A stretch of DNA of 64,000 bases. Source: Callorhinus ursinus (lineage: Eukaryota > Chordata > Mammalia > Carnivora > Otariidae). A program made the position numbers and the translations under genes. Positions 34,220 to 44,749 of this stretch are shown in pieces (the stretch's first letter is position 1; each line of letters opens with the position of its first letter). The stretch lies in contig NW_020312867.1 in NCBI RefSeq assembly GCF_003265705.1, forward strand, positions 176,993-240,992. The letters run 5' to 3'. Under the pieces are notes generated by a model. That model did not search any database. It saw nothing but the letters and a program-made list of their open reading frames with translations, and had not been told where the DNA came from.

Positions 34220-34410
34220 GGGTGATGGAACCCAGAGGAAGTATGGCTCAGTCAAAGAGCATTAGCTGACACAAGTCTGGATTCAAATTCTAATTCTGTC
34301 GCCTGCTATCTGTATGATCCCCACAAAACTTACTCCCACCCTTTAAGTTTCAGTTTATTTGCTTATAAAAGGTTCATATGGTTATGAGCATTCTACCCCC
34401 GCCACACTCA
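34220..34410 (+). mobile_element. MIR SINE, sense
   Basis: 'CTGGATTCAAATTCTAATTC', 'TGTCGCCTGCTATCTGTATG', 'AGTTTCAGTTTATTTGCTTA' and 'AGGTTCATATGGTTATGAG'. Confidence 0.8.
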
Positions 34411-35015
34411 TAGGGTGCAGGCGGGGCTCAGGTGAGGCATGCCGGACACCTAGGGTGCCATGTTTAAGGGGTCACTCACCTTTCAAACCCTGACAGTGAG
34501 CACCTCCTTGCATTTCGCCCCTGGGAGCCCTCCTCACCCCATCTTAGTCCAGGACTTGAGAGCTGATGAGTTGTTAGATGTAAAAGGATCAGAGCAGGAA
34601 CTGGTCCACAGTAAGTGCTCCATAAACACTAGGTATTGGTGTATTATTGAAATTGCATTAACTGCCATTCTTCTTTTATTTAAATGATTACCACAATCAC
34701 CATTCTTACTATTTCACCACCAGTAACACCACTCATACCAGGAACACACTGATGCCCATTTGACTTTATGATAAAATTAATTAGACTTTTTTTTGCAGGG
34801 AGGTTCTTTCCCATGCTTCTTACCTTCTGAGCAAAATGGCAGCCAAACACACAGGCAGGCATAATGGAGCTTTAGAGGGGAAAGCACAGTTCCAGCCAAG
34901 CCGGGAAGAGTTTAATTAGTGCCGTAGCAGCTCGGAGCTGCTTGGTCTAGCTGGCTTTGGGAAAGCTGTTCCCTGGAAAAGGAGGAAATTGGGAGACTGA
35001 TCACTCCCAAAAGAC
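34411..35015. other. Mostly unassigned sequence with one short MIR/L2 end
   Basis: 34600-34640 (CACAGTAAGTGCTCCATAAA) is a sense MIR/L2 3' end. 34890-34990 contains TTTAATTAGTGCCG and a palindrome-like AGCTCGGAGCT and may be conserved non-coding DNA. This is inference only. Confidence 0.35.
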
Positions 35016-35019
35016 AGAG

Positions 35020-35140
35020 TAAGGTGCTGGTTAGGCACTCAGGTTTTGGTCCACCTGGATTTGAGAACTGGCTTCTCCACTTCTCGACTGTGTGGCACTG
35101 GACAAGTCATTCTCTCTCTGAGTCATTTGTTCATCTGGAA
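35020..35140 (+). mobile_element. MIR SINE fragment, sense
   Basis: 'CACCTGGATTTGAGAACTGG', 'TTCTCCACTTCTCGACTGTG' and 'GGACAAGTCATTCTCTCTCT' in MIR order. Confidence 0.8.
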
Positions 35141-36575
35141 TTCTAGGTCCAAGTTCAGTTGGCTGTGTGACAATGACATAGGACAATGTTTGTGAATCAC
35201 ATAGCACAAACCATCATGGACAGAGTGTCCATATAAAGGAGGTATTTTGTCTTTCCCATTCTTGGTGTCATTGTTACTGGTGCAGTACTGTGATGCGGCT
35301 GTGCCTTGTCCCTGTACTTGCAACCCCAGTGTAAGATCACCCTCTCTAGGCTTGTGGGGCCTGGGAAACCATAAAACCCAAACCACCTGGTTTGAATGGG
35401 ACTCTGTTCCCTGCAGGAAGAGGCTGCGGGTGGGGGACACCTCACCGTGATCTTCCACCATGCTTGACACAGGTGAGATGGATCTTAACAATCTACGTTC
35501 TTCCATCAAGGGAGAGGCTAGGTGATCTAACATCTCTTCTAAGCCTGTCCCACCCACGTTCTTCTCTCTCTGTTTTCTGGAAATCTATTGGCCCTGTATG
35601 GTGAAGTAACGGACATCTTAATGATACCTTTCTGTAGCTTCCTTCCCCCTTCTGATTCAGGATAAGGATGCCTCCCATAGGCTTGCCATGAAGACCATGT
35701 GTCTACTGCATCCCTGGGTGAAAATACCTTAACTCTGAGTGAGATAGCTATGATGTGCGTATACTTTCAGATTCAAACTGGGTGGGAGGGAGGGATGCTG
35801 GATGGGACTGGTCAGGACTGGATGGGATGCTGACTGGTACTGTCTCCAGCAAACAAGAACACATGGTCCCCCGGCCATTACATATTATCCCTTCCACAAC
35901 CACTTCGGGGAATACTCATTCCAGTGTTTGTAATGGATCTATAATTGGGTTCCTGCCTTGAAAGATGGCTCCTGTCTTCAAAGAAGCCTGTGTCATCGAG
36001 AGAAGCAGTCATGGGCCTGTACCTAATGGAAGATATCAAAAGTGGTCTCAGAAATACAATCTGAGCCTTCAGTCTGGGATAGTCTTGCTCCCTGAGAGCC
36101 ATGGGGGTGGTTGGTCTAGAGCAAAGGCGATGCAACACCAGGCCTCTTGGCTGGAATTCCATGTATACGAGGGCGTTCCTTCCCTCCCACATTGCTTAGG
36201 GAACCCACACAGAGGAACATCTGGCCAGATGCAATCTACAAAACATGCTGCGAAACATATTAGCTCCCTCAGGCCAGGGGGACCCCACCTAGTAAATGAA
36301 CAGGAAGGGGCCCCCCAGTGAATTCTGAAGGCTGAGATCTGGCTCCCATGGGACCTGTCTTTCTGCAAAGAATGAAGTCTAAGCCAGCAGTTCACACTGA
36401 AGTCTGACAAGACCTGGGAGGCTGTCTTAGGAGTCAGGGGCGTTAACGTAAGTGATCGGTCAGGACCTGGAGCCACCGCCTGCCGGTTTGTCTCAACAAA
36501 GAGGAGCTAGAAGAAGGGAGGAGAAGCCTTGATTTTCAACAGTAGAGCATCCACAAAGAGCTAGCCTTAATTCAG
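35141..36575. other. Unassigned unique sequence
   Basis: About 1.4 kb with no repeat family recognised. Overlapping frames of 100-144 residues on both strands (for example 35123-35557 minus and 36069-36476 minus) show no domains, so none is called. Confidence 0.35.
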
Positions 36576-36579
36576 CAAT

Positions 36580-36790
36580 TGCTGTGCCTCCAAGTGCTGT
36601 GTTCCGTGCTTCGGATGCAAAACTTGGTCTGATTTGCACAACAACCATAAGGTCTGTACCCATTTTGTGGATTAGGTATGTGAGGCCAGAGGACACAAAA
36701 CTTTCTCAAGGGCACACATCTAAGGACCGTGGAGCCGGGAAGAAAACCCAAGTCAGCCTGCCTTTGAAGCGTTTGCTTGTAGCCGTGCTG
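36580..36790 (-). mobile_element. MIR SINE, antisense
   Basis: 'TGCACAACAACCATAAGGTC', 'CATTTTGTGGATTAGGTATG', 'AAAACTTTCTCAAGGGCACA' and 'GAAAACCCAAGTCAGCCTGC' in antisense MIR order. Confidence 0.8.
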
Positions 36791-37635
36791 GGAGTAAAGC
36801 AGACTTTCTGCCTGCAGACACAGCTTCCTGCCACAGCCTAGGATCCTCGAGATGAGGGAGGGATCATGGACATGTCACAGCCTCTCATCTCGGAATCGCC
36901 ACCTTCCAGGGCACGGACGACATGTATGTTTGTTTTCTTGGGTGACCGCAGTGGTAGACAGGCCCTGCTGGCTTCTCGGGTGAAAGGTGAGCATTGGCAT
37001 GCAACCGGAGCCCTCTCCTTGCTGTGGTGCAGGTGTGAAGGCAGGGAAAGGGGAGGACAGGGGAGGAGTTGCACATAATTAATTGAATGGCTTAACAGGT
37101 TCCAAACTTCTGATTCCAATTAACCTCCGGACTTAGTTCTCTCTTGATCTGCTGACTCTTGGCATGATGGACCCCAGCCCCAGAACTGGTGAGAAGTGTG
37201 TTGCTAGCAGCTTCCCTGGGATCCTGATGAGGGAAGGACTGGCTGGATTCATAACCAGGGCTGCCGTGTGGAAAAACAGGCCAGTGATTACAGGGAAAGA
37301 GCTCAGACTCGGGGAAGCTGATACAGGGCCTGCACCTCGACGGCTTTTGAGCACAGAACATCGGAGAACAAACAGATGACTCAGACCAGCAAGCCTGAGA
37401 TCTGAATCAGCAGCACCTGCAAATAACCACCTGTCCATTTGGACCGTTCTCTCCCACTTAACTGCTGCACTGTCAACATCCCACTTTCCATATCGCTTGT
37501 TACCTCTCATTTACCGAGACTGATGGGAAGTGAATGCTCCTCGGAGTGACTCCACTGGACCTTCTCTCCCCGAGCTTCTCCAGAACTGCCAGGTGAATCA
37601 AGCCACAGGATTCAGCCTTAGGATGGCCTGATGCA
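36791..37635. other. Unassigned sequence
   Basis: No repeat recognised. A weak exon-like interval could be drawn at about 36883-36987 (CACAG before, GTGAGC after) with one open frame, but nothing supports it beyond that. Confidence 0.3.
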
Positions 37636-37639
37636 AATC

Positions 37640-37850
37640 CTAACCACCCCTCTTCCCACGTTGAAAATGATACTTGAATTCTCTAGGCTCCGACCCTCCA
37701 TTTCATTATCTATCTAATAGGAATATTAACTGCACGTGCCTCGGAGAGGTATTTGGAAGGATAAAATTAAATAATGCACATAAGAGGACCCAGCACATGA
37801 CTGGTGCATAACTAACCTTCAATACAGTTTTGTTGTTATTATTACTCCTA
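37640..37850 (+). mobile_element. MIR SINE, sense
   Basis: 'CTCCATTTCATTATCTATCT', 'AATAGGAATATTAACTGCAC', 'AAGGATAAAATTAAATAATG' and 'GACCCAGCACATGACTGGTG'. Confidence 0.75.
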
Positions 37851-37872
37851 TCATTAAGAATATAGTTGCAAG

Positions 37873-38350
37873 TGTATTAGTTTGTGAGAGCTGCCATAAC
37901 AAAGTGCCACAAAATTCGTTGCTTGAACAACAGAAGTTCCAGAGGCTAGAACTCCTAAATCAAGCCGTCCTCAGGCTTGCTTCCTTCTGAAGACTGCGAG
38001 GAAGAATCCGTTCCAGGCCTCCCCCATGCCCAGCGTCCAGTGCTTTGCTGGTGATCCTTGGCATTCCTCGACCTGTAGATGCATCACCCAATCTCTGCCT
38101 CCGCCTTCACACGGCATTCTCCCACGCATGTTACCGTGTGCACATTCCCTCTTCTCAGAAGGGCACCAGGCTCCTGAAGGAGCCAGGGTTTACTCTAATA
38201 TGTCCTTATCTGCACTAATTCTATCTTTCATGATCCTATTTCCAAATAAAGTCACATTCTGAAGCCCTGGGGGTTAGGGCTTCGACATAGAATCTGAGGA
38301 GCAAGGGTGGGTGAAGAGGGAAAAATCCAGAATCACAGCTTAGTACAACA
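37873..38350 (-). mobile_element. ERVL-MaLR solo LTR (MLT1), antisense
   Basis: Classic antisense MLT1: begins 'TGTATTAGTTTGTGAGAGCT', continues 'GCCATAACAAAGTGCCACAA', 'GTTCCAGAGGCTAGAACTCC', 'TTCCAAATAAAGTCACATTC' and 'GCCCTGGGGGTTAGGGCTTC'. Full-length for a solo LTR (about 480 bp). No internal sequence present. Confidence 0.92.
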
Positions 38351-38845
38351 CACACAGCGAGACCCAGTGGATAAGTGTCGAGGTCATTTGTCCAATAGAA
38401 GGTACTCAAAGTGAGGCTGCAAAATCAAAGCAGATTCAGATTACTGTAGCGACCCAGGGCATTCTAGCGTAGTGGGCTGCGTCTGGGAGAACACTGTGAC
38501 CAGCGGGGACTTCTACCACTTTAGAGGAATGGATCCGAGTTTCGCCCCAGCTAGTGGATACAACTGGGTCAAAGATGCTCTGGCTCCCGGTAAAAAGAAG
38601 GGAGCTCTGGAGAGCTCTTTGCTCACCCGGCCAACCCAGAACACAAGGACCCAGAACACTGCTTCCTCACAGCTGGTACAATATCTGAGATCTTGCAACT
38701 TTACAATGGACACACATTAAAGGATGCTCTCAATCTGGAAGCTAAATATGTCATTTCCGAATTATAATTATTTCTTGTGCTTGGCTCTTCCCCTTCTTGA
38801 GGTTTTGTGTGCATGCACAATCAGACGTGGGAATCTCTCAAAGAA
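38351..38845. other. Unassigned sequence
   Basis: Nothing recognised. An 82-residue frame at 38472 is unsupported. Confidence 0.35.
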
Positions 38846-38849
38846 TCTT

Positions 38850-38985
38850 CCAGAATCTTTACTTAATTTACTCTTCCCAATAACCCTTTTATAAGGTTCT
38901 GTTATTGTCACCATTTTATAGATCTGGAGACTGAGCTGCAGAGATGTTAAGAAACTGTCTTTATGTCACACAGTTATTAAAAAGA
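38850..38985 (-). mobile_element. MIR SINE, antisense
   Basis: 'TTGTCACCATTTTATAGATC', 'TGGAGACTGAGCTGCAGAGA' and 'ATGTCACACAGTTATTAAAA'. Confidence 0.85.
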
Positions 38986-39066
38986 AGAAGGAAGAGACGG
39001 AGGGGAACTAGGAAGAAGTGATATTTCAGCACAAGTAGGAACCTGAACTCTTGGTCCACTAAGAAT

Positions 39067-39290
39067 GTCTAAGCCAGGGGTGAGCACATGATGGCCCATG
39101 GGTCAAATCTGGTGCACTGTGTAGGTAAAGATTGCAACACAGCAATGCACATTCATTTGCATGTTATCTAGGGCTGCTTTTAAAAATGATGTCGGAGTTG
39201 AGTAGTTACAACACAGACCATATGGCCCACTGAGCCAAAAATATTTACTATAGTGCCCTTTACCAAAAACGTTGAGTGAATTGGACTTAA
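39067..39290. mobile_element. hAT-Charlie-type MITE
   Basis: 'GCCAGGGGTGAGCACATGAT', 'GGCCCATGGGTCAAATCTGG', 'GAGTTGAGTAGTTACAACAC', 'AGACCATATGGCCC' and 'AAAATATTTACTATAGTGCC'. This is a common eutherian element with CAGGGGT-type inverted ends. I recognise the pattern but not the exact family name. Confidence 0.7.
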
Positions 39291-39925
39291 ATCAGCTCAT
39301 AATGTCTGTCTTTCAGACCCGTTCTGTGTGGGTACACTGTGAGCTCTATTTGAGCATGGAAACTGGATTTGCCCTGTACCATCCATATTTTTATCATCAT
39401 AGTCCTTGAAATTAAAATACCCCATTGGTAAAATGGTGTACCAGGATGCAGCTAGTGGGGTAGAAATATGCCAGCCAGTCCGTGGACATCACTCTCCAGC
39501 CTGCCCCTTTAGTCCAGTGAACTAACCATAGGGATCCAGCCACACTGTAGTAGAAATCACTGTTCCCATAACTGACACCTTTTGTGTATCTTCCACAGTC
39601 AATAACTCCCATCTAAATTTCCTTCTCTAAAGATTGCATAAATTATCACCTATATGCAAATATGATTATGACTTAATTACTAGGGCTGATTGGTGATTAA
39701 GTCTTTGATTATGATCAATCACTTCTTGCGAATCGTATTAAAACATTCAGGGCAATCGGCAGGATGCTAATAATGCAGTTTTCCTTCAAACTTTGTAACG
39801 ACCCCCAAACCAGTCAGAATGAGCTTTTTACTGAAATCTTAGTTTTGGAAGGAAATGATCTGAAGGCAGTTCATAGGGGGAAGAAAGTCAATAAAACTAT
39901 GAAAAGTGCTAAATATTACTCATAA
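39291..39925. other. Unassigned sequence
   Basis: AT-rich at 39600-39750. Nothing recognised. Confidence 0.35.
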
Positions 39926-39929
39926 ATAA

Positions 39930-40800
39930 AGAAATGCAGTGTAAAAGGAGTAATGGTTTTAACCCATCAAAATGACATTTAAACATTAATAATAATGCCC
40001 AAGTATGGAAGCAGATTTCAAGGAGTAGACCTTCTAAACATCGATGCAATAGTTTTGTAGAGAACTTTTCAAATTTGTCCAAATTCAAAATACACTTCCT
40101 CTTTGACCTAACTGTACCATGTCTGGGAATTTCTCCTAGAGAATTTTTATAAAGTTTATAATCATCTATCTACCTATCTATGTATCCATCTATAACACAT
40201 AAACATAACACAAGTCTTTTTATTTTAACTCTGCTTATGATACTGAAGAAACTTGGGTACAGACATGGATGTGGATTTGTTCAATGAAGTGTGATGTATA
40301 CAAACACAAAGTCCTGGGTGGCAGTTTAAATAATGCATCATTTAAATATATACACATGAAAAGCTGTCCAAAGTCTACTAAGTGAAAGAAGTGAGTTGCA
40401 GAATGGTATGTAGAGTCAAACTTTACTTTGCATCAGAGTCACCTAAAGATTTTGCTAAAACACGGATTGCTGGATGCACTTTGGAATATCAGATTCAATA
40501 GGTCTGGGTCAAAACCTGAAGTTTTGCATTTCTAACAAGTTCCCAGGTAATGCCACTGCTACTGTTGCTGGGCCTGGGACCACACTTTGAAATCGATTGA
40601 TCAGTGAATGATACATTGTATTTCTACTTATATATGAATGGATACATTCTGGGAGAAATAATATTATTGATTTAGGGGCATAGGACTGGGGAATGGAGAG
40701 AGTCTAAATTTTACTTTATAATACTTATACTATGTGAATTTGTACTACTAACATCTATAATATAAACATATTAGCAATACATATTGTTTTTAAAAAATAA
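39930..40800 (+). mobile_element. Ancient L1 (L1ME/L1MD-like) ORF2 end and 3' UTR, sense, split by MER5A
   Basis: 'CATTTAAACATTAATAATAA', 'TCTGGGAATTTCTCCTAGAG', 'AAAGCTGTCCAAAGTCTACT' and 'AAGTGAGTTGCAGAATGGTA' match the old L1 ORF2 terminus. After the MER5A insertion, sequence to about 40800 fits the 3' UTR, ending in an A-rich AAAAAATAAA. A small (CTAT)n tract lies at 40163-40193. Too decayed for any reading frame. Confidence 0.7.
40418..40605 (+). mobile_element. MER5A (hAT-Charlie MITE)
   Basis: Near-complete MER5A: 'TTTGCATCAGAGTCACCTAA', 'TTGCTAAAACACGGATTGCT', 'CAATAGGTCTGGGTCAAAAC', 'GCATTTCTAACAAGTTCCCA' and 'GGGACCACACTTTGAAATCG'. It sits inside the ancient L1. Confidence 0.92.
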
Positions 40801-40914
40801 ACTGCCACCCACTTCATTCTTACTCACCTCCCTTTTCATGCTAAATACATGTTTCTTAAATAAACTCCACCTATTTTCTTCTTGTCTGAGAGTAGAGAAT
40901 ACATTGTTGATGTG

Positions 40915-41190
40915 GACTGTATTTGTTATCTACTGCTGTGTAACAAACTACTCCAAGCTCGGTTTAAACTTAGCAACAAAGATTTATTATCACACACAGT
41001 TTCTGAGGTTTGGAAGTCCGGAGGCAAGTTAGCTGGGTGATTCTGGCTCCCCTAAGGTCTCAGGGATGCAGTCAGCTGGGATTACGATCTTCTCGGGCTT
41101 TGAAATAGGGCTGGAGAATCCAGTTCCAAGTGTACTTACGTGACTATTCAATAGGCAGGCTGTTTTCATTCCTCGCCAAGTAAGTCAAGC
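40915..41190 (-). mobile_element. MaLR/MLT-type LTR, antisense
   Basis: 'TTGTTATCTACTGCTGTGTA', 'ACAAACTACTCCAAGCTCGG', 'TTATTATCACACACAGTTTC', 'AGCTGGGTGATTCTGGCTCC' and 'GCTGGAGAATCCAGTTCCAA'. This is the reverse of the type of end seen at 44692-44745. Confidence 0.7.
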
Positions 41191-41326
41191 AATTTTTAAG
41201 TATGACCTGAACTCCCAAACACCTTCAAATGATGTCATATGATGACTTGTCACTAAGATCAAAGTATTTCTTGTTAATACAAGTCTATTTTTTCATTGCA
41301 AATCAAGCAATTATGATTCCAATAGA

Positions 41327-41431
41327 TAAGAAGAAAAGGAAGGGAAGGAAGGAAGAAAAAGAAGAGAGGAAAGGAGAGAAGGAGAGAGGAAAAGAAGGAA
41401 TAAGGAGTGAGAGCAAGGAACAGAGAGGGAG
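41327..41431 (+). repeat. Polypurine (GGAA/GAGA) tract
   Basis: About 105 bp consisting almost entirely of A and G, in irregular GGAAGG, AAGAAG and GGAGAG blocks. It yields the lysine/glutamate-rich frame on the plus strand. Confidence 0.93.
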
Positions 41432-41534
41432 TTAGGACCCCAGTAGTTGAGGCTAGGACTCCTACCACATTTCAGATAATAGCATAAGCAGGTGATACGT
41501 TAATGTTTAACTCACGATTAGAATGAACCCATTG

Positions 41535-41640
41535 ACTTCTCAATATTCATTGAACAGTTATTAAGTGTTAGGCCTTGCCTTAGCAGCTCGTGATGCAGAG
41601 CTGTAAAAGACAAGGGCTCTGCCTGGAAAACCTCACAGGA
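41535..41640 (-). mobile_element. L2 3' end, antisense
   Basis: 'TATTCATTGAACAGTTATTA', 'GTGTTAGGCCTTGCCTTAGC' and 'CAAGGGCTCTGCC'. Confidence 0.65.
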
Positions 41641-41655
41641 AAAACCTACCTACAG

Positions 41656-41688
41656 ACAAAACAAAAACAAAAACAAAAACAAAAAACA
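41656..41688 (+). repeat. (CAAAAA)n simple repeat
   Basis: Five units of ACAAAA-type hexamers between an L2 end and a MIR. Confidence 0.93.
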
Positions 41689-41689
41689 G

Positions 41690-41870
41690 CCAGTGTTTAT
41701 TTAGTACTAGTATGCTCTGCTACGTATTATTGCATGATTTCATTTAATTCTTACAATAACTCTGGAAAGGAGTACTTTTATGCCTATTTTATAGAGAAGA
41801 AAATGGAGGCACACGTGGGTTAGGACTCGAGTTAAACCCAGGACTGTGTGCCCTTGGAGCCTGAGCTCTT
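41690..41870 (-). mobile_element. MIR SINE, antisense
   Basis: 'ATTTAATTCTTACAATAACT', 'CTATTTTATAGAGAAGAAAA', 'TGGAGGCACACGTGGGTTAG' and 'GAGTTAAACCCAGGACTGTG'. Confidence 0.85.
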
Positions 41871-42179
41871 CATCCCATGAGCTTGAACCTCAGGCACTTG
41901 CAATGTAGCTTCGAGGTAAGTCCTTTAGCCTTTTGAGTTAAGTCCCTACTCTGATAGAAATATGGGAACACAGAGGAGACTGGTTCCAACCTAAAGGCAT
42001 CAAAGAGAGACCTGGGACATTGGCTCTTTAAGGATGGGTCTTTAAAGATGACTTGAGGCTCATCATGGAGAAAAGAAGGTGAGGGATGTCTTGGCCAGCA
42101 GAAAAAATATTGCAGAGAGAACCACAGAAAGGCATCTCTATAGACCTGGAATTCTGGTTGGTGCCTACTATGCAGAGGA

Positions 42180-42440
42180 AAGCAAGGGTGGAGGGCCTGG
42201 AGAAGAGATATGGGACAAGGCATGAAGGACTTTGTGTACCAAGTAGATGATTTGAACTTAGTGTCATAGGAGATGGAAACCAGTAAGTTCTTTAAGCAGA
42301 ATGAGTTATTAAGATTGATCTCTTAGAAGGCTCCCTCTGGACCAAAGTTGGGGAGTGATCACAGGAAGGGAAATTACTGGCAAGGGAGGACAAGCTGGGG
42401 GTGATGTACATCATGAAAGTAGAAGTGATGAGAGGGATTT
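42180..42440 (-). mobile_element. L2 fragment, antisense
   Basis: 'GGCATGAAGGACTTTGTGTA', 'GATTTGAACTTAGTGTCATA', 'GGAGATGGAAACCAGTAAGT' and 'GGCTCCCTCTGGACCAAAG' follow the reversed L2 region. Sequence at 41870-42180 before it is unassigned. Confidence 0.6.
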
Positions 42441-42464
42441 ATCATTCATAAAAATAATAATAGC

Positions 42465-42720
42465 AATAACAACAGAGAATATTTCTTGAGTGTTTACTAC
42501 AGAGCATGCACTGTGCTAAGTCAAATCTGTTCTATGTACTATCTGGTATCCTATCCTGAGAACAAGATAGGCACCAATTTTACCAGAATTTTGCAGAACG
42601 AGGAAACTGAGGCACACGGGTTCATTCACTTGCTTGTCCACAGACCACTCACAAACACTAAAGCCATGAATCCATGGAAGGCCTTTAGATCCAGAGGCTG
42701 TATCTTAACCACTATGTCAC
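42465..42720 (-). mobile_element. MIR SINE, antisense, nearly full length
   Basis: 'TTCTTGAGTGTTTACTACAG', 'AGCATGCACTGTGCTAAGTC', 'AACGAGGAAACTGAGGCACA' and 'CTTAACCACTATGTCACAG' span most of the MIR. Confidence 0.88.
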
Positions 42721-43175
42721 AGAAATATATTATCTCATTTTGCTTTGAACAAAGATGTCCTTGGAGGAAAGGGGTAGGGGTGGGACTCTTTGTTGGGATG
42801 ACGGACAGTCTTAAGAACCAGGGAGGTGTCTAGTTCCATCACATAGTTTCAGAGTAAAAGATGATGATGCTGTTCAGAAGTGGCAGAGTCAGTATGGCCT
42901 GTTCTTAGGAGAGAGTTGTCTTTCCTCCCCCTCACACACCCATAGTGAAGATGCATTTGCTCTGAACCATTAGTCCTTTCTGGCTGGGTTGCTCTGGTGA
43001 CCAATGGCATTTGCAAGGCACCTGGCTAAGGTCATGGGTCAGGCTCTTGCTATAGAAAACACACCTCGGGTCTTTGTCTCCTCAATAACCAAGCTGGTCT
43101 CGCCAACTGAGAGAGCTAATTGGCCCCGTCCCTTTGAAATGAGGACCCAGCATAGCTGGAAGTTAATAAAATGCA
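42721..43175. other. Unassigned sequence
   Basis: Nothing recognised. Confidence 0.35.
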
Positions 43176-43179
43176 TCTA

Positions 43180-43350
43180 GGTGAGCATTGGATCACATCA
43201 AAATCACCGGAGAAGACTTGGGGACCTGGAGATTCCTGAGTCCCAGGCCAGACCTCCTGAATCAGGATCTCTTTAAGGGAATCCCGTGGATCTACATTTT
43301 TTTTCTTAACTTTCCCAGGTTATTCATATGCACAGCTAGGTCTGGGTATC
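43180..43350. mobile_element. MER5B-like hAT-Charlie MITE fragment
   Basis: 'GAGCATTGGATCACATCAAA', 'ACCTGGAGATTCCTGAGTCC' and 'CTCCTGAATCAGGATCTCTT' resemble MER5-group sequence. The ends are not well preserved. Confidence 0.5.
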
Positions 43351-43955
43351 ACTGAAAATAACCTCCTCTCTCGTGTCACTGCAAGGATCCTCAGGTGGAA
43401 TGGGGACTTCAGGTGCTGAGCTGGGAAAAAAGTGGCAGGAGAATTGGTATAGATCACGTCTCAAGCTTGTCACTCTGGAGTGCTTACGACTGGTGGAACG
43501 GATGGCAATAACAGCGGCGGGTGCAGAGGCAGGAAGAGATGACTTAATATTCCTGCTTTGGTAGGAAGAAAGGAGCTACTGCTTCTGGATCCCCCAAGAC
43601 CCCAATAGTAAGTGGTGAGAGTATCGTCATGTTTACACCTGCAGAAGAGACAAATAAGTTTTTGGGTGCGAGTGCCATCCTCAACTACGGATTACTTGAT
43701 TTCCCAAGCTTCAAGGGGTTATCTATGGGGGAAACTGGCAACAGAGACTGGAATTGACTTGAGGTCTTCGCCCTGCATTCCTTTGGTGGGCAGCAAAGGG
43801 GAAACCCAGGTCTCAGGACCTCCGTCTTTTTGGAGACCTTGGATATTGGAAGTCATACTCCTGTGATTGCCACTTCCTAGGCTTGACTTCATATAGGGAC
43901 TGGGAAGCTGGGCCCACTCCAGCTACTCTTTCAGTCAAGTCTATCAAGAGGCATC
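43351..43955. other. Unassigned sequence
   Basis: About 600 bp of moderate GC content. It might include the start of the LTR that follows, but I could not place that boundary. Confidence 0.3.
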
Positions 43956-43959
43956 CAGA

Positions 43960-44745
43960 ATCTCTTCCAGGGTTTCTGTGTGTGTTGCTGGTACCTTCTT
44001 CTGTAACCACTGGACTGGGAACATAACTCCTACTCCCAAGGTGTGTTGCTTCCCTTGGAATCCGGGCAGACTGTGGTGGCTGTGACCAACCAGATGTAGC
44101 TGAAAGGATGCAGAGCCAGGATTCGGGCCCAGACTCCACGAAGCCAGCAGCTTTTGCTTCCTGTCTTCAGACATGCTCGCTCCTAGATCCCCGAACCGTC
44201 ATGTAAGGAGTCCAGTCCCCTGCTGGAGAGACCACTGAAGAGTCGCTAAGAAAACAAGGAGAGGGAGAGGAGCCCGGGTGAGGCTGGGCAGCCCGCCAGG
44301 AGTACCCGTCTTCCACCAAACATGGGAGCAAAGCCATCTTGGATCTTCAGACCAAGTGCATCACTAGCTGAATACCACCTCGAGATGCCAGGCAGTGCCA
44401 CGAGGAACAGAATAGCCCCATCGAGCCTTGCTTGAATTCCTGACCCCTGACAAAATCAGGAGGTATAATAAGATTGATTTTATTCTGGGGCGCCTGGGTG
44501 GCTCAGTCGTCAAGCGTCTGCCTTCGGCTCAGGTCATGGTCCTGGGATCGAGCCCTGCATCAGGCTCCCTGCTCCGCGGGAAGCCTGCTTCTCCCTCTCC
44601 CACTCCCCCTGCTTGTGTTCCCTCTCTCGCTGTCTCTGTCTCTGTCAAATAAATAAAATCTTTAAAAAAAGAAAAAAGATCGGTTTCATTCCAAGCCACT
44701 GAGTTTAGGGATACTTTGCTAGGTAGCAATAGACAGTTGGAATAG
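43960..44745 (+). mobile_element. ERVL-MaLR-like solo LTR, sense, split by a CAN-SINE
   Basis: 'CCTGCTGGAGAGACCACTGA', 'GAGCAAAGCCATCTTGGATC', 'ACCAAGTGCATCACTAGCTG' and 'GAATTCCTGACCCCTGACAA' lie before the SINE. 'CCAAGCCACTGAGTTTAGGG' and 'GGTAGCAATAGACAGTTGGA' lie after it. Together they make a MaLR-type 3' LTR half. The 5' boundary is a guess and the subfamily uncertain. Confidence 0.6.
44486..44676 (+). mobile_element. CAN-SINE, sense, young-looking
   Basis: Head 'GGGGCGCCTGGGTGGCTCAG', 'CTGCCTTCGGCTCAGGTCAT', 'CTGGGATCGAGCCCTGCATC' and a tail AAATAAATAAAATCTTTAAA. Duplications AGATTGATTTTATTC (44471-44485) and AGATCGGTTTCATTC (44677-44691) differ at three bases. It is inserted in the LTR. 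Confidence 0.95.
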
Positions 44746-44749
44746 AATC

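Noticed and set aside
36883..36987. Exon-like interval with CACAG before and GTGAGC after
   Set aside because: The acceptor has a poor pyrimidine tract and frames are open on both strands. Weaker than the 49093-49230 candidate.
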